Of a stretch of 8,743 nt of DNA, positions 1 to 7,003 are shown one piece after another. Position 1 is the stretch's first letter. The number at the start of each line of letters is the position of its first letter. A model generated the notes under the pieces. It ran no database searches, had not been told where the DNA came from, and was given only the letters and a program-made list of their open reading frames with translations. Both the position numbers and the translations under genes were made by a program. This DNA comes from Cellvibrionaceae bacterium (lineage in GTDB: Bacteria > Pseudomonadota > Gammaproteobacteria > Pseudomonadales > Cellvibrionaceae), in contig JALUYN010000553.1 of the NCBI GenBank assembly GCA_027012915.1, positions 1 through 8,743 on the forward strand, given 5' to 3'.

Positions 1-323
1 TTAACCCTGCGGATATCCAGCGTCTGGGTTGGGTGGATGAGGCGCTGAAAAAACTTGGTAAGAAACGTGATATCTCCGTGTTTACCAGGCATTATCAGGC
101 GGCGGCTTTGTTGGCTGAGCAGGAGAGTTTGGTGGTCACCGTACCGAGCCGCTTGGCACGGTTGCAGGCGGCCAACCCGAATATCTGCCTGATGGCACCG
201 CCGTTCGATATTCCCAAATTTGAACTGAAAATGGCCTGGAGTCCTTTGCTGCAGAACAACCCAGCGCACCGCTGGTTGCGACAATTAATGGCCACTGTGG
301 CAGAAAAAATCAGCGAGACGTAG
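1..323 (+). CDS. LysR-type transcriptional regulator, 3' end only
   Basis: This is the C-terminal end of a gene whose start lies outside the window; the frame is open from base 3 and stops at TAG 321-323, leaving about 106 residues. What is seen: an alternating strand/helix pattern with a segment reading VVTVPSRLA, then a late strand ending in MAWSPLLQNNPAHRWLRQLM and a short terminal helix. The W-x(8)-P-A-H-R-W-L-R ending is typical of the second half of the LysR periplasmic-binding-protein-like effector domain, near the NahR/LinR-type group. The DNA-binding helix-turn-helix is not in the window. LysR proteins bind a small co-inducer here and regulate transcription from nearby or divergent promoters. 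The gene is co-directional with glcB and 216 bases upstream, so control of glcB is possible but not shown; the target is unknown. Family call is fairly secure; the specific member is not. Confidence 0.8.
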   Translation, partial: NPADIQRLGWVDEALKKLGKKRDISVFTRHYQAAALLAEQESLVVTVPSRLARLQAANPNICLMAPPFDIPKFELKMAWSPLLQNNPAHRWLRQLMATVAEKISET

Positions 324-464
324 ATCCAGTGAAACACGTATCAGGCATTTAATTTATGAATGGCGAGCATAAAAACAATAAATTCGCTAAATCTTGGTCC
401 ATTGGCTAGTATCCCTTTTCGATAAAACAGGTTTTTCTATCTGTTCTCTTCATATTGATTCCTT

Positions 465-531
465 GGGCCGTGCCGTGAACAGCGGTTATGGCCCTCTATA
501 TTTCTGGCCCATCAAAGGGCCTAAGCAGAGG
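465..531 (+). promoter_or_regulatory. glcB leader: possible alternative hairpins, Shine-Dalgarno, weak promoter
   Basis: The 324-539 gap holds no gene and no good terminator for the LysR gene. Just before glcB there are four complementary 5-base arms: GGGCC at 465-469, GGCCC at 490-494, GGCCC at 506-510 and GGGCC at 517-521. Two hairpins can form (465-469 with 490-494; 506-510 with 517-521, loop ATCAAA), and the arms could also swap partners. The likely Shine-Dalgarno AGAGG is at 527-531, 8 bases before the ATG. A weak promoter candidate is GTGAAC (475-480), 16 bases, TATATT (497-502); if that were the start site the hairpins would be at or upstream of +1, so the RNA-structure reading depends on a more distal promoter. 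No known riboswitch class was recognised. Confidence 0.3.
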
Positions 532-539
532 CTAGTGTT

Positions 540-2720
540 ATGACTAATCGAATCCAGAAAGGTGGACTTCAGATTGCAGAAGAGCTCTACAACCTGGTAG
601 AGAATGAAGTTGCGCCGGGTACCGGCGTTGAGACTGATCACTTCTGGGCGGAATTTGAAAGCATCCTTAATGAATTCGCACCAAAGAATAAGGCTCTGTT
701 GGCCAAGCGTGATGACTTGCAAGCCAAGATCGATGAGTGGCACAGCGCTCGTAAAGGTCAGGCTCATGATGCTGCTGCTTATAAAGCGTTCCTGCAAGAG
801 ATCGGCTACCTGTTGCCAGAAGGCGACGATTTCAAAGTGACTACGCAGAATGTTGACGTAGAAATCGCTGAACAAGCGGGGCCTCAGTTGGTGGTGCCGG
901 TTAAGAACGCCCGTTTCGCTCTGAATGCTGATAATGCTCGCTGGGGCAGCTTGTACGATGCGCTCTACGGTACCGATGTGATTTCCGAAGAGAACGGTCA
1001 AGAAAAGGGCCAGGGCTATAACCCGGCTCGTGGCGCCAAGGTTATCGAGTTCGCTCGCAATCACCTGGACACCGCTGCACCATTGGCAGCTGGCAGCCAC
1101 AAAGATTCCGCTGGTTACAGCGTTGTTGAAGGCGCACTGGTTATCAAACTGGCTGACGGCTCAGAAACTGCACTGGCTCAGCCTGAAAAATTCTTGGGCT
1201 ACAACGGCGATGCAGCCAACCCGTCTGCGGTGCTGCTGAAAAACAATGGCCTGCACATTGAAATTCAGATCGATGCGACCAGCGCCATTGGCAAAACTGA
1301 TGCTGCTGGCGTAAAAGATCTGCTGGTTGAAGCTGCTGTTACTACCATCATGGATTGTGAAGACTCCGTTGCTGCCGTTGATGCCGAAGACAAGGTTGAG
1401 GTTTACAGCAACTGGTTGGGTCTGATGAAAGGCACTCTGGAAGAGTCTTTTGAGAAGGGCGGAAAGATGATGACCCGCTCCATGAATCCGGATCGTGAAT
1501 ACACCGCAGCTGACGGTTCCAAGCTGACCCTGCACGGTCGCAGCTTGCTGTTCGTGCGTAACGTTGGCCACCTGATGACCAATAACGCCATCATCGACGC
1601 CAATGGCGACGAAGTACCGGAAGGTATTATGGACGGCATGGTAACTGTGTTGGCCGCGATGCACGACCTGAAAGGCAACACCAGCCGCAAGAACTCTCGT
1701 ACGGGTAGCGTTTACATTGTAAAACCCAAAATGCATGGACCTGAAGAAGTTCAGTTCACTTGTGATCTGTTCTCTCGCATCGAAGACGCACTGGGTCTGG
1801 ATCGCAATACTCTGAAAGTTGGCATTATGGACGAGGAGCGTCGCACTACTGTCAACCTGAAAGAGTGTATCCGCGTCGCCCAAGAGCGTGTTGTATTCAT
1901 CAACACCGGATTCCTGGATCGTACCGGTGACGAAATCCATACGTCCATGCTCGCCGGTCCTTTCGTGCCTAAGAGCGTGATGAAGCAGCAAGCCTGGATC
2001 AACGCCTACGAAGACTGGAACGTAGATATCGGTATCGAATGTGGTCTGCAGGGTAAGGCCCAGATCGGTAAAGGTATGTGGGCGATGCCAGACGAAATGG
2101 CTGCCATGATTGAGCAGAAAATTGGTCACCCGAAAGCCGGTGCTAACACCGCTTGGGTTCCATCTCCAAATGGCGCAACTCTGCACAGCACTCACTACCA
2201 TCAGGTGAGTGTGGTAGAAGTTCAGAAAGAACTGGCCAAGCGCGGTCGTGCGAGTCTGGACGACATCCTGGCTATTCCTGTTCAGGAAGATGTATCGGCG
2301 CTGGATGCCGACACTATCAAGAAGGAGCTGGACAACAACGCGCAGGGTATCCTGGGTTACGTTGTGCGCTGGATCGATGCAGGCGTTGGTTGCTCCAAAG
2401 TGCCTGATATCAATGACGTAGGTCTGATGGAAGATCGCGCGACCTTGCGTATTTCTTCTCAGCATCTGGCTAACTGGCTCGAGCACGGAGTGTGCACTGA
2501 AGAGCAGGTTATGGAAGCGATGAAGCGTATGGCTGCCGTAGTAGATGGTCAGAACGCAGGAGATGCCACCTACCGCAACATGGATGGCAACTTTGATGAC
2601 AGCGTCGCGTTCAAGGCAGCTTGTGATCTGATCTTTAAGGGTAAGGAGCAGCCTTCTGGTTACACCGAACCTTTGTTGCACGCTTACCGCATCGAGGCCA
2701 AGGCAAAATACGGCGCCTGA
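540..2720 (+). CDS. glcB: Malate synthase G
   Basis: Cytoplasmic enzyme that condenses glyoxylate with acetyl-CoA and water to give malate and CoA, in the glyoxylate shunt and in growth on glycolate or acetate. The product is 726 residues, close to the about 723 usual for the single-chain G isoform, so it looks intact. Visible family signatures: N-terminal helical clasp (about 1-100); [15 protein letters not shown] at 271-285; [12 protein letters not shown] around R340, matching the catalytic arginine (Arg338 in E. coli); GIMDEERRT with E432 and [11 protein letters not shown] with D460, matching the magnesium ligands Glu427 and Asp455; [10 protein letters not shown] with C618, matching the acetyl-CoA-proximal Cys617; and D632 in [13 protein letters not shown], matching the catalytic base Asp631. 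The start is supported by AGAGG 8 bases upstream and by the typical N-terminus ([13 protein letters not shown]). It is transcribed alone: no glc partner genes are adjacent on the downstream side, where a terminator follows directly. Very confident. Confidence 0.97.
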   Translation: MTNRIQKGGLQIAEELYNLVENEVAPGTGVETDHFWAEFESILNEFAPKNKALLAKRDDLQAKIDEWHSARKGQAHDAAAYKAFLQEIGYLLPEGDDFKVTTQNVDVEIAEQAGPQLVVPVKNARFALNADNARWGSLYDALYGTDVISEENGQEKGQGYNPARGAKVIEFARNHLDTAAPLAAGSHKDSAGYSVVEGALVIKLADGSETALAQPEKFLGYNGDAANPSAVLLKNNGLHIEIQIDATSAIGKTDAAGVKDLLVEAAVTTIMDCEDSVAAVDAEDKVEVYSNWLGLMKGTLEESFEKGGKMMTRSMNPDREYTAADGSKLTLHGRSLLFVRNVGHLMTNNAIIDANGDEVPEGIMDGMVTVLAAMHDLKGNTSRKNSRTGSVYIVKPKMHGPEEVQFTCDLFSRIEDALGLDRNTLKVGIMDEERRTTVNLKECIRVAQERVVFINTGFLDRTGDEIHTSMLAGPFVPKSVMKQQAWINAYEDWNVDIGIECGLQGKAQIGKGMWAMPDEMAAMIEQKIGHPKAGANTAWVPSPNGATLHSTHYHQVSVVEVQKELAKRGRASLDDILAIPVQEDVSALDADTIKKELDNNAQGILGYVVRWIDAGVGCSKVPDINDVGLMEDRATLRISSQHLANWLEHGVCTEEQVMEAMKRMAAVVDGQNAGDATYRNMDGNFDDSVAFKAACDLIFKGKEQPSGYTEPLLHAYRIEAKAKYGA

Positions 2721-2744
2721 TTTTCAGGTCTTTGTTTGGCCCAG

Positions 2745-2773
2745 AAAGCCCGGTAAAGTTGCCGGGCTTTTTT
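2745..2773 (+). terminator. Intrinsic terminator after glcB
   Basis: Perfect 9-base-pair stem AAAGCCCGG (2745-2753) with CCGGGCTTT (2762-2770), 8-base loop, running into a six-T tract (2768-2773). It lies 24 bases after the glcB stop codon and isolates glcB from trmH. Confidence 0.93.
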
Positions 2774-2880
2774 GTGGGTGTTTGCTGGCCAGAGTTGGCC
2801 GGATTTCGCCACTTTGTTTGCTTTGATGATTGGCTGGTTACCGTAAATTAAAGGCTCAAAGGTTAATGCCTCCTAACTTT

Positions 2881-2889
2881 TTATGCACA
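2881..2889 (+). promoter_or_regulatory. DnaA box (perfect match)
   Basis: TTATGCACA matches the DnaA-box consensus TTATNCACA exactly. It is 168 bases upstream of the three-box cluster. As a single 9-mer it could be chance; its weight comes from the neighbouring cluster. Confidence 0.45.
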
Positions 2890-3047
2890 GTTGTTGTTGT
2901 TGCCTCAAGAACCGTAAAGATTTTTGCGCTAATTCTTCAGAGTATTCTATTGACTTTTGTAACCTGTTGAAAAATAAGGAGTTTGTGTTTTAGGGTAAAA
3001 ATTGTGCAGTTTGTAGGAAAGGCTCTTTTTAAAGGCTGAAATGAATC

Positions 3048-3092
3048 TATCAAACAATTATTCACTGACTTATCCACAGATTCTGTGGAAAA
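3048..3092. promoter_or_regulatory. IHF consensus and cluster of three DnaA boxes
   Basis: In 45 bases there are: TATCAAACAATTA at 3048-3060, an exact match to the IHF consensus WATCAANNNNTTR; TTATTCACT at 3058-3066 (one mismatch to the DnaA box); TTATCCACA at 3070-3078 (perfect, same strand); and the complement of TTTTCCACA at 3084-3092 (one mismatch, opposite strand). The last two lie in a 15-base palindrome with arms CCACAGA (3074-3080) and TCTGTGG (3082-3088). Known biology: DnaA boxes close to an IHF site mark oriC and the DnaA-titrating or DnaA-recycling loci datA and DARS of E. coli. Inference: this is a DnaA-binding regulatory element. The neighbouring genes are not those of a usual gammaproteobacterial oriC. 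The element also sits 56 bases before trmH and may simply affect its transcription. Confidence 0.5.
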
Positions 3093-3099
3093 CCATTGG

Positions 3100-3121
3100 A
3101 GTGGCGGAAAACCACTTTTTT
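3100..3121 (+). terminator. Weak terminator- or attenuator-like hairpin before trmH
   Basis: AGTGG (3100-3104) pairs with CCACT (3112-3116) across a 7-base loop and is followed directly by a T tract ending at 3121. The stem is only 5 base pairs, so termination would be weak. It stands 26 bases before the trmH ATG and could reduce read-through from upstream. It may be fortuitous. Confidence 0.25.
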
Positions 3122-3147
3122 GCGCTTTACCCTGACCATAGTAGACG

Positions 3148-3840
3148 ATGACGCCGGAACGATTTGCCACCATTCAACGAGTTTTAAACAGCCGCCAAAC
3201 CGATTTTACGGTGATCACTGATGAGGTTCACAAGGGTCGCAATCTTTCCGCAATAGTAAGAACTTGCGATGCGGTGGGTATTGGTGAATTTCACTGCGTG
3301 GTGCCAGAAGCCGGATTCAGGCCCTACAGAGGCACGGCGCTGGGCAGCCATAAATGGGTAGAAACCCGCCTTCACGATTCCATAGAAAACGGCATAGCTC
3401 ATCTTAAGGCGCAGGGGATGAAGATTGTTGCCGCGAACCTGTCCGATCGTGCTGTGCCTTATCACGACGTGGATTACACCGTGCCCACGGCCATACTTAT
3501 GGGTACAGAGAAAGAGGGTGTTAGCAGTAAGGCGCTGGAGCTCTGTGACGAAGAGGTCATAGTCCCTATGTGCGGTATGGTCGAGTCGTACAACGTTTCA
3601 GTTGCCTGTGCGATCATATTGGTGGAAGCGCAGCGCCAACGCCGATTGGCGGGTATGTATGATGAATGCAGTCTGAATCGCGACGATTACGAGCGAAAAT
3701 TGTTTCAGTGGTGTCAGCCCATGCTCACCGAATACTGTGATGAGCGAGGGCTGGAGTACCCTGAGTTGGATGCCGAGGGTGACCTGAAAAACCCTTCTCA
3801 ATGGTATGCCAGTATTCGTGGGGCTGATAAAGAGGCTTAA
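3148..3840 (+). CDS. trmH: tRNA (guanosine(18)-2'-O)-methyltransferase TrmH
   Basis: SpoU-class (SPOUT, trefoil-knot) enzyme that uses S-adenosylmethionine to 2'-O-methylate G18 in the D loop of tRNAs. At 230 residues it matches the E. coli protein (229). Motif 1 is at 31-41 (RNLSAIVRTCD) with N32 and the candidate catalytic R38; motif 2 is AILMGTEKEGVS at 115-126; motif 3 is VPMCGMVESYNVSVA at 139-153, forming the knot and cofactor pocket. The usual S-L-N-V-S of motif 3 reads S-Y-N-V-S here (Y148). The C-terminal AQRQRRLAGMY helix (161-171) and the following tail are typical of TrmH rather than TrmL or RlmB. The ATG follows an in-frame stop at 3142-3144, so no longer start exists, yet no good Shine-Dalgarno is visible, suggesting weak translation. 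It is not in an operon; it converges with the protease gene 6 bases downstream. Confidence 0.93.
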   Translation: MTPERFATIQRVLNSRQTDFTVITDEVHKGRNLSAIVRTCDAVGIGEFHCVVPEAGFRPYRGTALGSHKWVETRLHDSIENGIAHLKAQGMKIVAANLSDRAVPYHDVDYTVPTAILMGTEKEGVSSKALELCDEEVIVPMCGMVESYNVSVACAIILVEAQRQRRLAGMYDECSLNRDDYERKLFQWCQPMLTEYCDERGLEYPELDAEGDLKNPSQWYASIRGADKEA

Positions 3841-3846
3841 CAACCT

Positions 3847-6234
3847 CTAATTGTTATTGCTTAGTGATGACAGTCGCTTCAGTCGTTCTGTAGCAATACC
3901 GTGGATACTGTTTTTGGGGTAATGGCCCGATGTGGAGCTGGTGCCGGGTTCCTTGCTCATCAACAGCGCCAGTGCTTCATTGATGTTTGCTACTCGGTAA
4001 ATATGAAAATTGCCATTCTCAACATCGCTGATAACGGCGTCATTGAGCATGAGATTGACCGTGTTGGTGGCCGGCAATATGACGCCCTGATTGCCGTTAA
4101 GGCCGCGTTCTTTGCACAGCCTATGGAAGCCTTCAATCTTTTCGTTAACCCCTCCAACAGACTGAACTTCTCCGTACTGATTGATTGATCCGGTTACTGC
4201 AATAGATTGATCGACAGCTATGCCGGTTATTGCGGAAATCAGGGCACAGGCTTCCGCCAGTGAGGCGCTGTCGCCGTCGATGAGGCCGTAGGACTGTTCT
4301 ATGGCAATGTTTGCAGACAATGACAATTGAAACTCCTGGCCGTATTTGTGGCCCAGAAAGCCTGTTAGCAGCAGTACACCCTTGGAGTGAATTGAGCGCC
4401 CGAGATCTACTTCCCGCTCGATGTCGGTAACGCCGTCTTTTCCTGCGTACACTGTCGCCGTTATCCTCGCTGGTGTACCAAAACTGCCATCTCCGACCGA
4501 GAGCACAGTCAGGCCGTTGACTCGGCCCACCTCGCTGCCACTGGTAGTGATCAGGATTTGCTGCTCCTTGATTTCTTCGAGCATCAGCTCGCTGACCCGG
4601 CCAGTGCGCTCTTGCTTGGCTTCTATGGCGGCCTGGACATGCTGAGCGCCTATGGCATCACTGTCCTGAGTCTGCCGCCAGATATAGCAGGCTTCGTCCA
4701 GCAGTTCGTTCCAGAGTTGGATGTTGGCGGAAATACGGTTCTGATGTTGAGAGTGTCGCATGGCTGCGCGGGCTATGGCGGTTATGGCGTCGTCAGCAAT
4801 ATCCGGATATTTAAGGCGTTGCCCGCGTTCGCGCACCAGTTCAGAGAAGGCAGTCAGAGTGTCTGGTGTGTCCTTAAGGTAGTGATCGAAATCCGCCAGA
4901 ACCCGAAACAGTTCAGAAAACTCCTGATCATATTCCTGCAGCGCGTAGTAGATTTCGCGTGTTCCCAGCAGCACAACTTTCACATCCAGCGGGATCTTCT
5001 CCGGTTGCAGGCCGAAGGTGCCATTGGGTGCGGATTCTGCTAACGGGTGTTCGATCTGTATTTGGCGAGTTTTCAGGGCGAGCTTCAGATGGGACCAAAT
5101 GTGAGGTTGGCCTAGCAGTTTCTCTGCATCGAGCATCAGATAGCCGCCGTTTGCTTTGTGCAGTGCGCCGGGTCGAATCATCCGGTAGTTCGTATGAAGA
5201 ACGCCCTGGTTCATCGAGTAGTCCACTACGCCAAATAGGTTCTGGAACGTGGGGTTCTGTTCATAGACGACTGCCGCACCTTGGGTCGGTACCCGCTTGA
5301 CCAGCAAATTGGGCAGGAACACCGATTCGAGTTCCTGGCGCTGCTTGCGAATATCTGCGGTTTCGTTTTCTTCCAGAATCAGGATGTCGAGGATGCTGTC
5401 GGCGATATTGTCCTTTACTACCTTGAGATACTTTTGAATGCCGAGGTTGCTGTGGAACTCGTGACTGATTTCTTTGATGAGTGGCTTAACCGCTTGTTCT
5501 ACAGTTTCGTAGCGCAGGCGCCGCAGGTTTTCCGAAGATTCCCGCTTCCATGAGGGCAGCTCCAGCAGTTGGTCCGAGAGCTTTTCTTCAAGGTGTGCCA
5601 AGAGCTGATAAAAGTAGTTACGCTGCTCTTCATCGAGTGCGGCAAACTGCGAGTCATCGATTGCTTTACCTTCCACTAACGGAGTGAAGGTAATCGCGCC
5701 TTCTTCTTCGTAGAGGCCGACATTGTTTTGCAGAGCTTCCTGTTCCACCTCTGTGATGGCCTGTTCATAGCGCATTGTAAATTGACGCTCGATGGTCTTC
5801 TTCTTGCGCTGGTAACTGGGGTTGTCGAACGCTTCCGGAAACAGCACCAGCATGTCGTCGATAAAGCGGTTCATCCTGGTGATCAACTTCTTGCCTTCGC
5901 CGGGCTCCAGATAGAGGGCCGTTGGTATATGCGGGTTTTCGAAGTTATTGATATAACACCACTCGCTGCCCGGAGGTTGAGACGTGGCATGCCTGTTGAG
6001 TGTTTGTTGTACCAGTGTTTTGCGCCCGGAACCGCGCTCACCCACTGCAAATACGTTAAAGCCCGCTATCTCCATCGAAAGCCCAAACTGCAGCGCTTTC
6101 TTGGCGCGCTCATGGCCAATAATACGCAGGCCATGGCTGTCTTCTTGCTCGGTATTGGGGCTGAATTGTTCGGGAAACAGTTGTGCGGAAAGTTGCTGCG
6201 GAGTCAGGGCCAGAGTTGACTTGTCGATGGGCAT
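3847..6234 (-). CDS. Lon-family ATP-dependent protease, AsrA/YcbZ-like
   Basis: Cytoplasmic AAA+ protease of the Lon-related group (AAA_32 plus Lon_C architecture), the group of E. coli YcbZ (about 586 residues) and the larger Pseudomonas AsrA; this one is 795 residues. It has no N-terminal Lon substrate domain and no membrane segment, so it is neither classical LonA nor archaeal LonB. Domains: variant P-loop GERGSGRKT at 65-73; a long charged helical insertion, about 110-310, probably coiled coil; Walker B GGYLMLD at 363-369; AAA lid helices, about 455-545; Lon proteolytic domain, about 565-760. The catalytic dyad is S656 (in DGDSAS) and K699 (in GGVNEKIEG), 43 residues apart, the spacing seen in E. 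coli Lon (Ser679/Lys722). A short Ser/Asn-rich tail follows. The start is supported by AAGGA (complement of 6241-6245), 6 bases before the ATG. Expected role: stress-related protein quality control; substrates are unknown. Its divergent partner is the thioredoxin-like gene. Confidence 0.92.
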   Translation of the reverse strand: MPIDKSTLALTPQQLSAQLFPEQFSPNTEQEDSHGLRIIGHERAKKALQFGLSMEIAGFNVFAVGERGSGRKTLVQQTLNRHATSQPPGSEWCYINNFENPHIPTALYLEPGEGKKLITRMNRFIDDMLVLFPEAFDNPSYQRKKKTIERQFTMRYEQAITEVEQEALQNNVGLYEEEGAITFTPLVEGKAIDDSQFAALDEEQRNYFYQLLAHLEEKLSDQLLELPSWKRESSENLRRLRYETVEQAVKPLIKEISHEFHSNLGIQKYLKVVKDNIADSILDILILEENETADIRKQRQELESVFLPNLLVKRVPTQGAAVVYEQNPTFQNLFGVVDYSMNQGVLHTNYRMIRPGALHKANGGYLMLDAEKLLGQPHIWSHLKLALKTRQIQIEHPLAESAPNGTFGLQPEKIPLDVKVVLLGTREIYYALQEYDQEFSELFRVLADFDHYLKDTPDTLTAFSELVRERGQRLKYPDIADDAITAIARAAMRHSQHQNRISANIQLWNELLDEACYIWRQTQDSDAIGAQHVQAAIEAKQERTGRVSELMLEEIKEQQILITTSGSEVGRVNGLTVLSVGDGSFGTPARITATVYAGKDGVTDIEREVDLGRSIHSKGVLLLTGFLGHKYGQEFQLSLSANIAIEQSYGLIDGDSASLAEACALISAITGIAVDQSIAVTGSINQYGEVQSVGGVNEKIEGFHRLCKERGLNGNQGVILPATNTVNLMLNDAVISDVENGNFHIYRVANINEALALLMSKEPGTSSTSGHYPKNSIHGIATERLKRLSSLSNNN

Positions 6235-6245
6235 GGAGCGTCCTT

Positions 6246-6438
6246 AATGCCAAGTGATGGCTTTACTATGCCTGAAAGCACAAGGATATGAAATCGCTGG
6301 CTTTGTATCATAAGCCTTCGTCTATTCTTTACTGAATAAGTACTAAAAATTGTGTCATTTTGGTCGACTATACTAAGTAGATATAGACGCGTTTGAGTGT
6401 ACTCAAGCCGGTTTTTGTAGAGGTTGAGGTAGCCGCAA
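6246..6438. promoter_or_regulatory. Divergent promoter region, protease gene / thioredoxin-like operon
   Basis: The two flanking genes start outward from here, so both promoters should lie inside. For the plus-strand operon the best guess is TTGGTC (6360-6365), 16 bases, TATAGA (6382-6387); TATACT at 6369-6374 is another -10-like word without a good -35. For the protease, minus-strand TATGAT (complement of 6307-6312) is a fair -10 with a poor -35. No sigma-32-type heat-shock promoter was recognised. A near-palindrome TTGAGT-GT-ACTCAA at 6393-6406 lies just downstream of the proposed operon promoter and could be an operator. GAGGT at 6426-6430 is the Shine-Dalgarno for the GTG start at 6439. 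The promoter assignments are weak. Confidence 0.35.
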
Positions 6439-6993
6439 GTGGCGACAAAGAAATCCAGATGGGCTTTTGTGGTGTTGGCTACCTGGCTATTCGCAATGGT
6501 CTGTGCGTTCTGGTGGTTTCAGTTTCGCAATGTAGGAGTCTACAGCGAGCACTGGGCCAGCTTTAGCGGTGAGGCCTTGTTAGATTCCGCATTAACCGGC
6601 ACCCGTGACAGGCCTTTGGTGCTGCACTTTGTGGACCCGGACTGTCCCTGCAGTCGTTTCAGTTATCCTCATATTGAGGGTTTGGAAACCAGATTTTCCG
6701 AGGATGCGTATTTCGTAAATACTGGATCCGAAGGTGTATCGAATAATGAAGCAAACGCGTCTTACCCAGACTTGAGTGTGCCCGCAGGGCCTGCAGTGGC
6801 CATTTGGGCGAGTGACGGGCGTTTAGCGTATTTTGGCCCCTACAGTGGTGGGGCGGTGTGTGGTGAAGGCGCAGACTTTGTTGCTGCCACATTGGAAAAA
6901 TTGGCAGAAGGTAGAAATCCCCAGTGGATCAACCACGAGGTAGTGGGGTGTTTTTGTCCGTGGTCGAAAAATCTGGACAAGGTAGAGAGTTAG
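6439..6993 (+). CDS. Membrane-anchored thioredoxin-like protein, DUF6436-like
   Basis: A 184-residue protein starting at GTG, supported by GAGGT 8 bases upstream; the only longer in-frame extension meets a stop. Residues 1-7 are positively charged (KK, R) and 8-28 form one hydrophobic, Trp/Phe-rich helix without a clear signal-peptidase site, so it is probably an inner-membrane anchor with the rest in the periplasm. The remainder looks like a thioredoxin fold: strand [11 protein letters not shown] (59-69), C69-P-C71 at the active-site position in place of C-x-x-C, a helix, and [10 protein letters not shown] (114-123), where P118 may be the cis-proline. Further cysteines are C141 and a second pair, C171-F-C173, near the C-terminus. 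The pattern recalls the DUF6436 family, assigned from memory. Function is unknown: a thiol-redox or metal-binding role is inference only. Its stop overlaps the Shine-Dalgarno of the chemoreceptor gene, so the two are co-transcribed and probably translationally coupled. Confidence 0.72.
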   Translation: MATKKSRWAFVVLATWLFAMVCAFWWFQFRNVGVYSEHWASFSGEALLDSALTGTRDRPLVLHFVDPDCPCSRFSYPHIEGLETRFSEDAYFVNTGSEGVSNNEANASYPDLSVPAGPAVAIWASDGRLAYFGPYSGGAVCGEGADFVAATLEKLAEGRNPQWINHEVVGCFCPWSKNLDKVES

Positions 6994-6997
6994 GAGG
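6992..6997 (+). promoter_or_regulatory. Strong Shine-Dalgarno for the chemoreceptor, overlapping upstream stop
   Basis: AGGAGG shares its first two bases with the TAG stop of the upstream gene (6991-6993) and lies 6 bases before the ATG at 7004. It selects that ATG over the in-frame ATG at 7022 and indicates translational coupling. Confidence 0.85.
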
Positions 6998-7003
6998 CTA
7001 TCA

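Larger units (their letters stand above)
2774..3147. other. Gene-free AT-rich intergenic region with DnaA/IHF sites
   Basis: This 374-base stretch between the glcB terminator and trmH has no credible coding sequence. The first part is mixed-sequence and includes a (TTG)4 run at 2891-2902. Bases 2941-3060 are strikingly AT-rich by hand count (36 G/C in 120). It carries four DnaA-box-like 9-mers and an IHF consensus, listed separately. It contains no GATC site. The heptamer AAAGGCT occurs three times. A poor sigma-70-like promoter, TTGACT at 2950-2955 followed by AT-rich sequence, could serve trmH, but no good -10 was found at the right spacing. Confidence 0.75.

Noticed and set aside
1161..2681. 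A 506-codon open frame on the minus strand opposite glcB
   Set aside because: It lies wholly within an unmistakable malate synthase with all catalytic residues in place. Its translation shows no recognisable domain, so it is a by-product of glcB codon usage.
2891..2902. (TTG)4 repeat as a phase-variable tract
   Set aside because: Four trinucleotide units in a non-coding gap are too few, and it is not placed in a promoter spacer or reading frame.
2941..3092. The main chromosomal replication origin
   Set aside because: The architecture is suggestive, but there is no dnaA, dnaN, mnmG or rpmH next to it and no GATC cluster. Without GC skew I cannot call it oriC; it is kept as a DnaA-binding candidate.
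3838..3856. Inverted repeat TAACAA/TTGTTA as a bidirectional terminator
   Set aside because: The stem is six mostly A-T pairs with no flanking T tract on either strand, too weak to terminate.
4558..5043. Plus-strand open frames inside the Lon-like gene (also 5281-5553 and 5728-6219)
   Set aside because: The minus-strand protease covers them with a complete domain set, and their translations look like nothing known.
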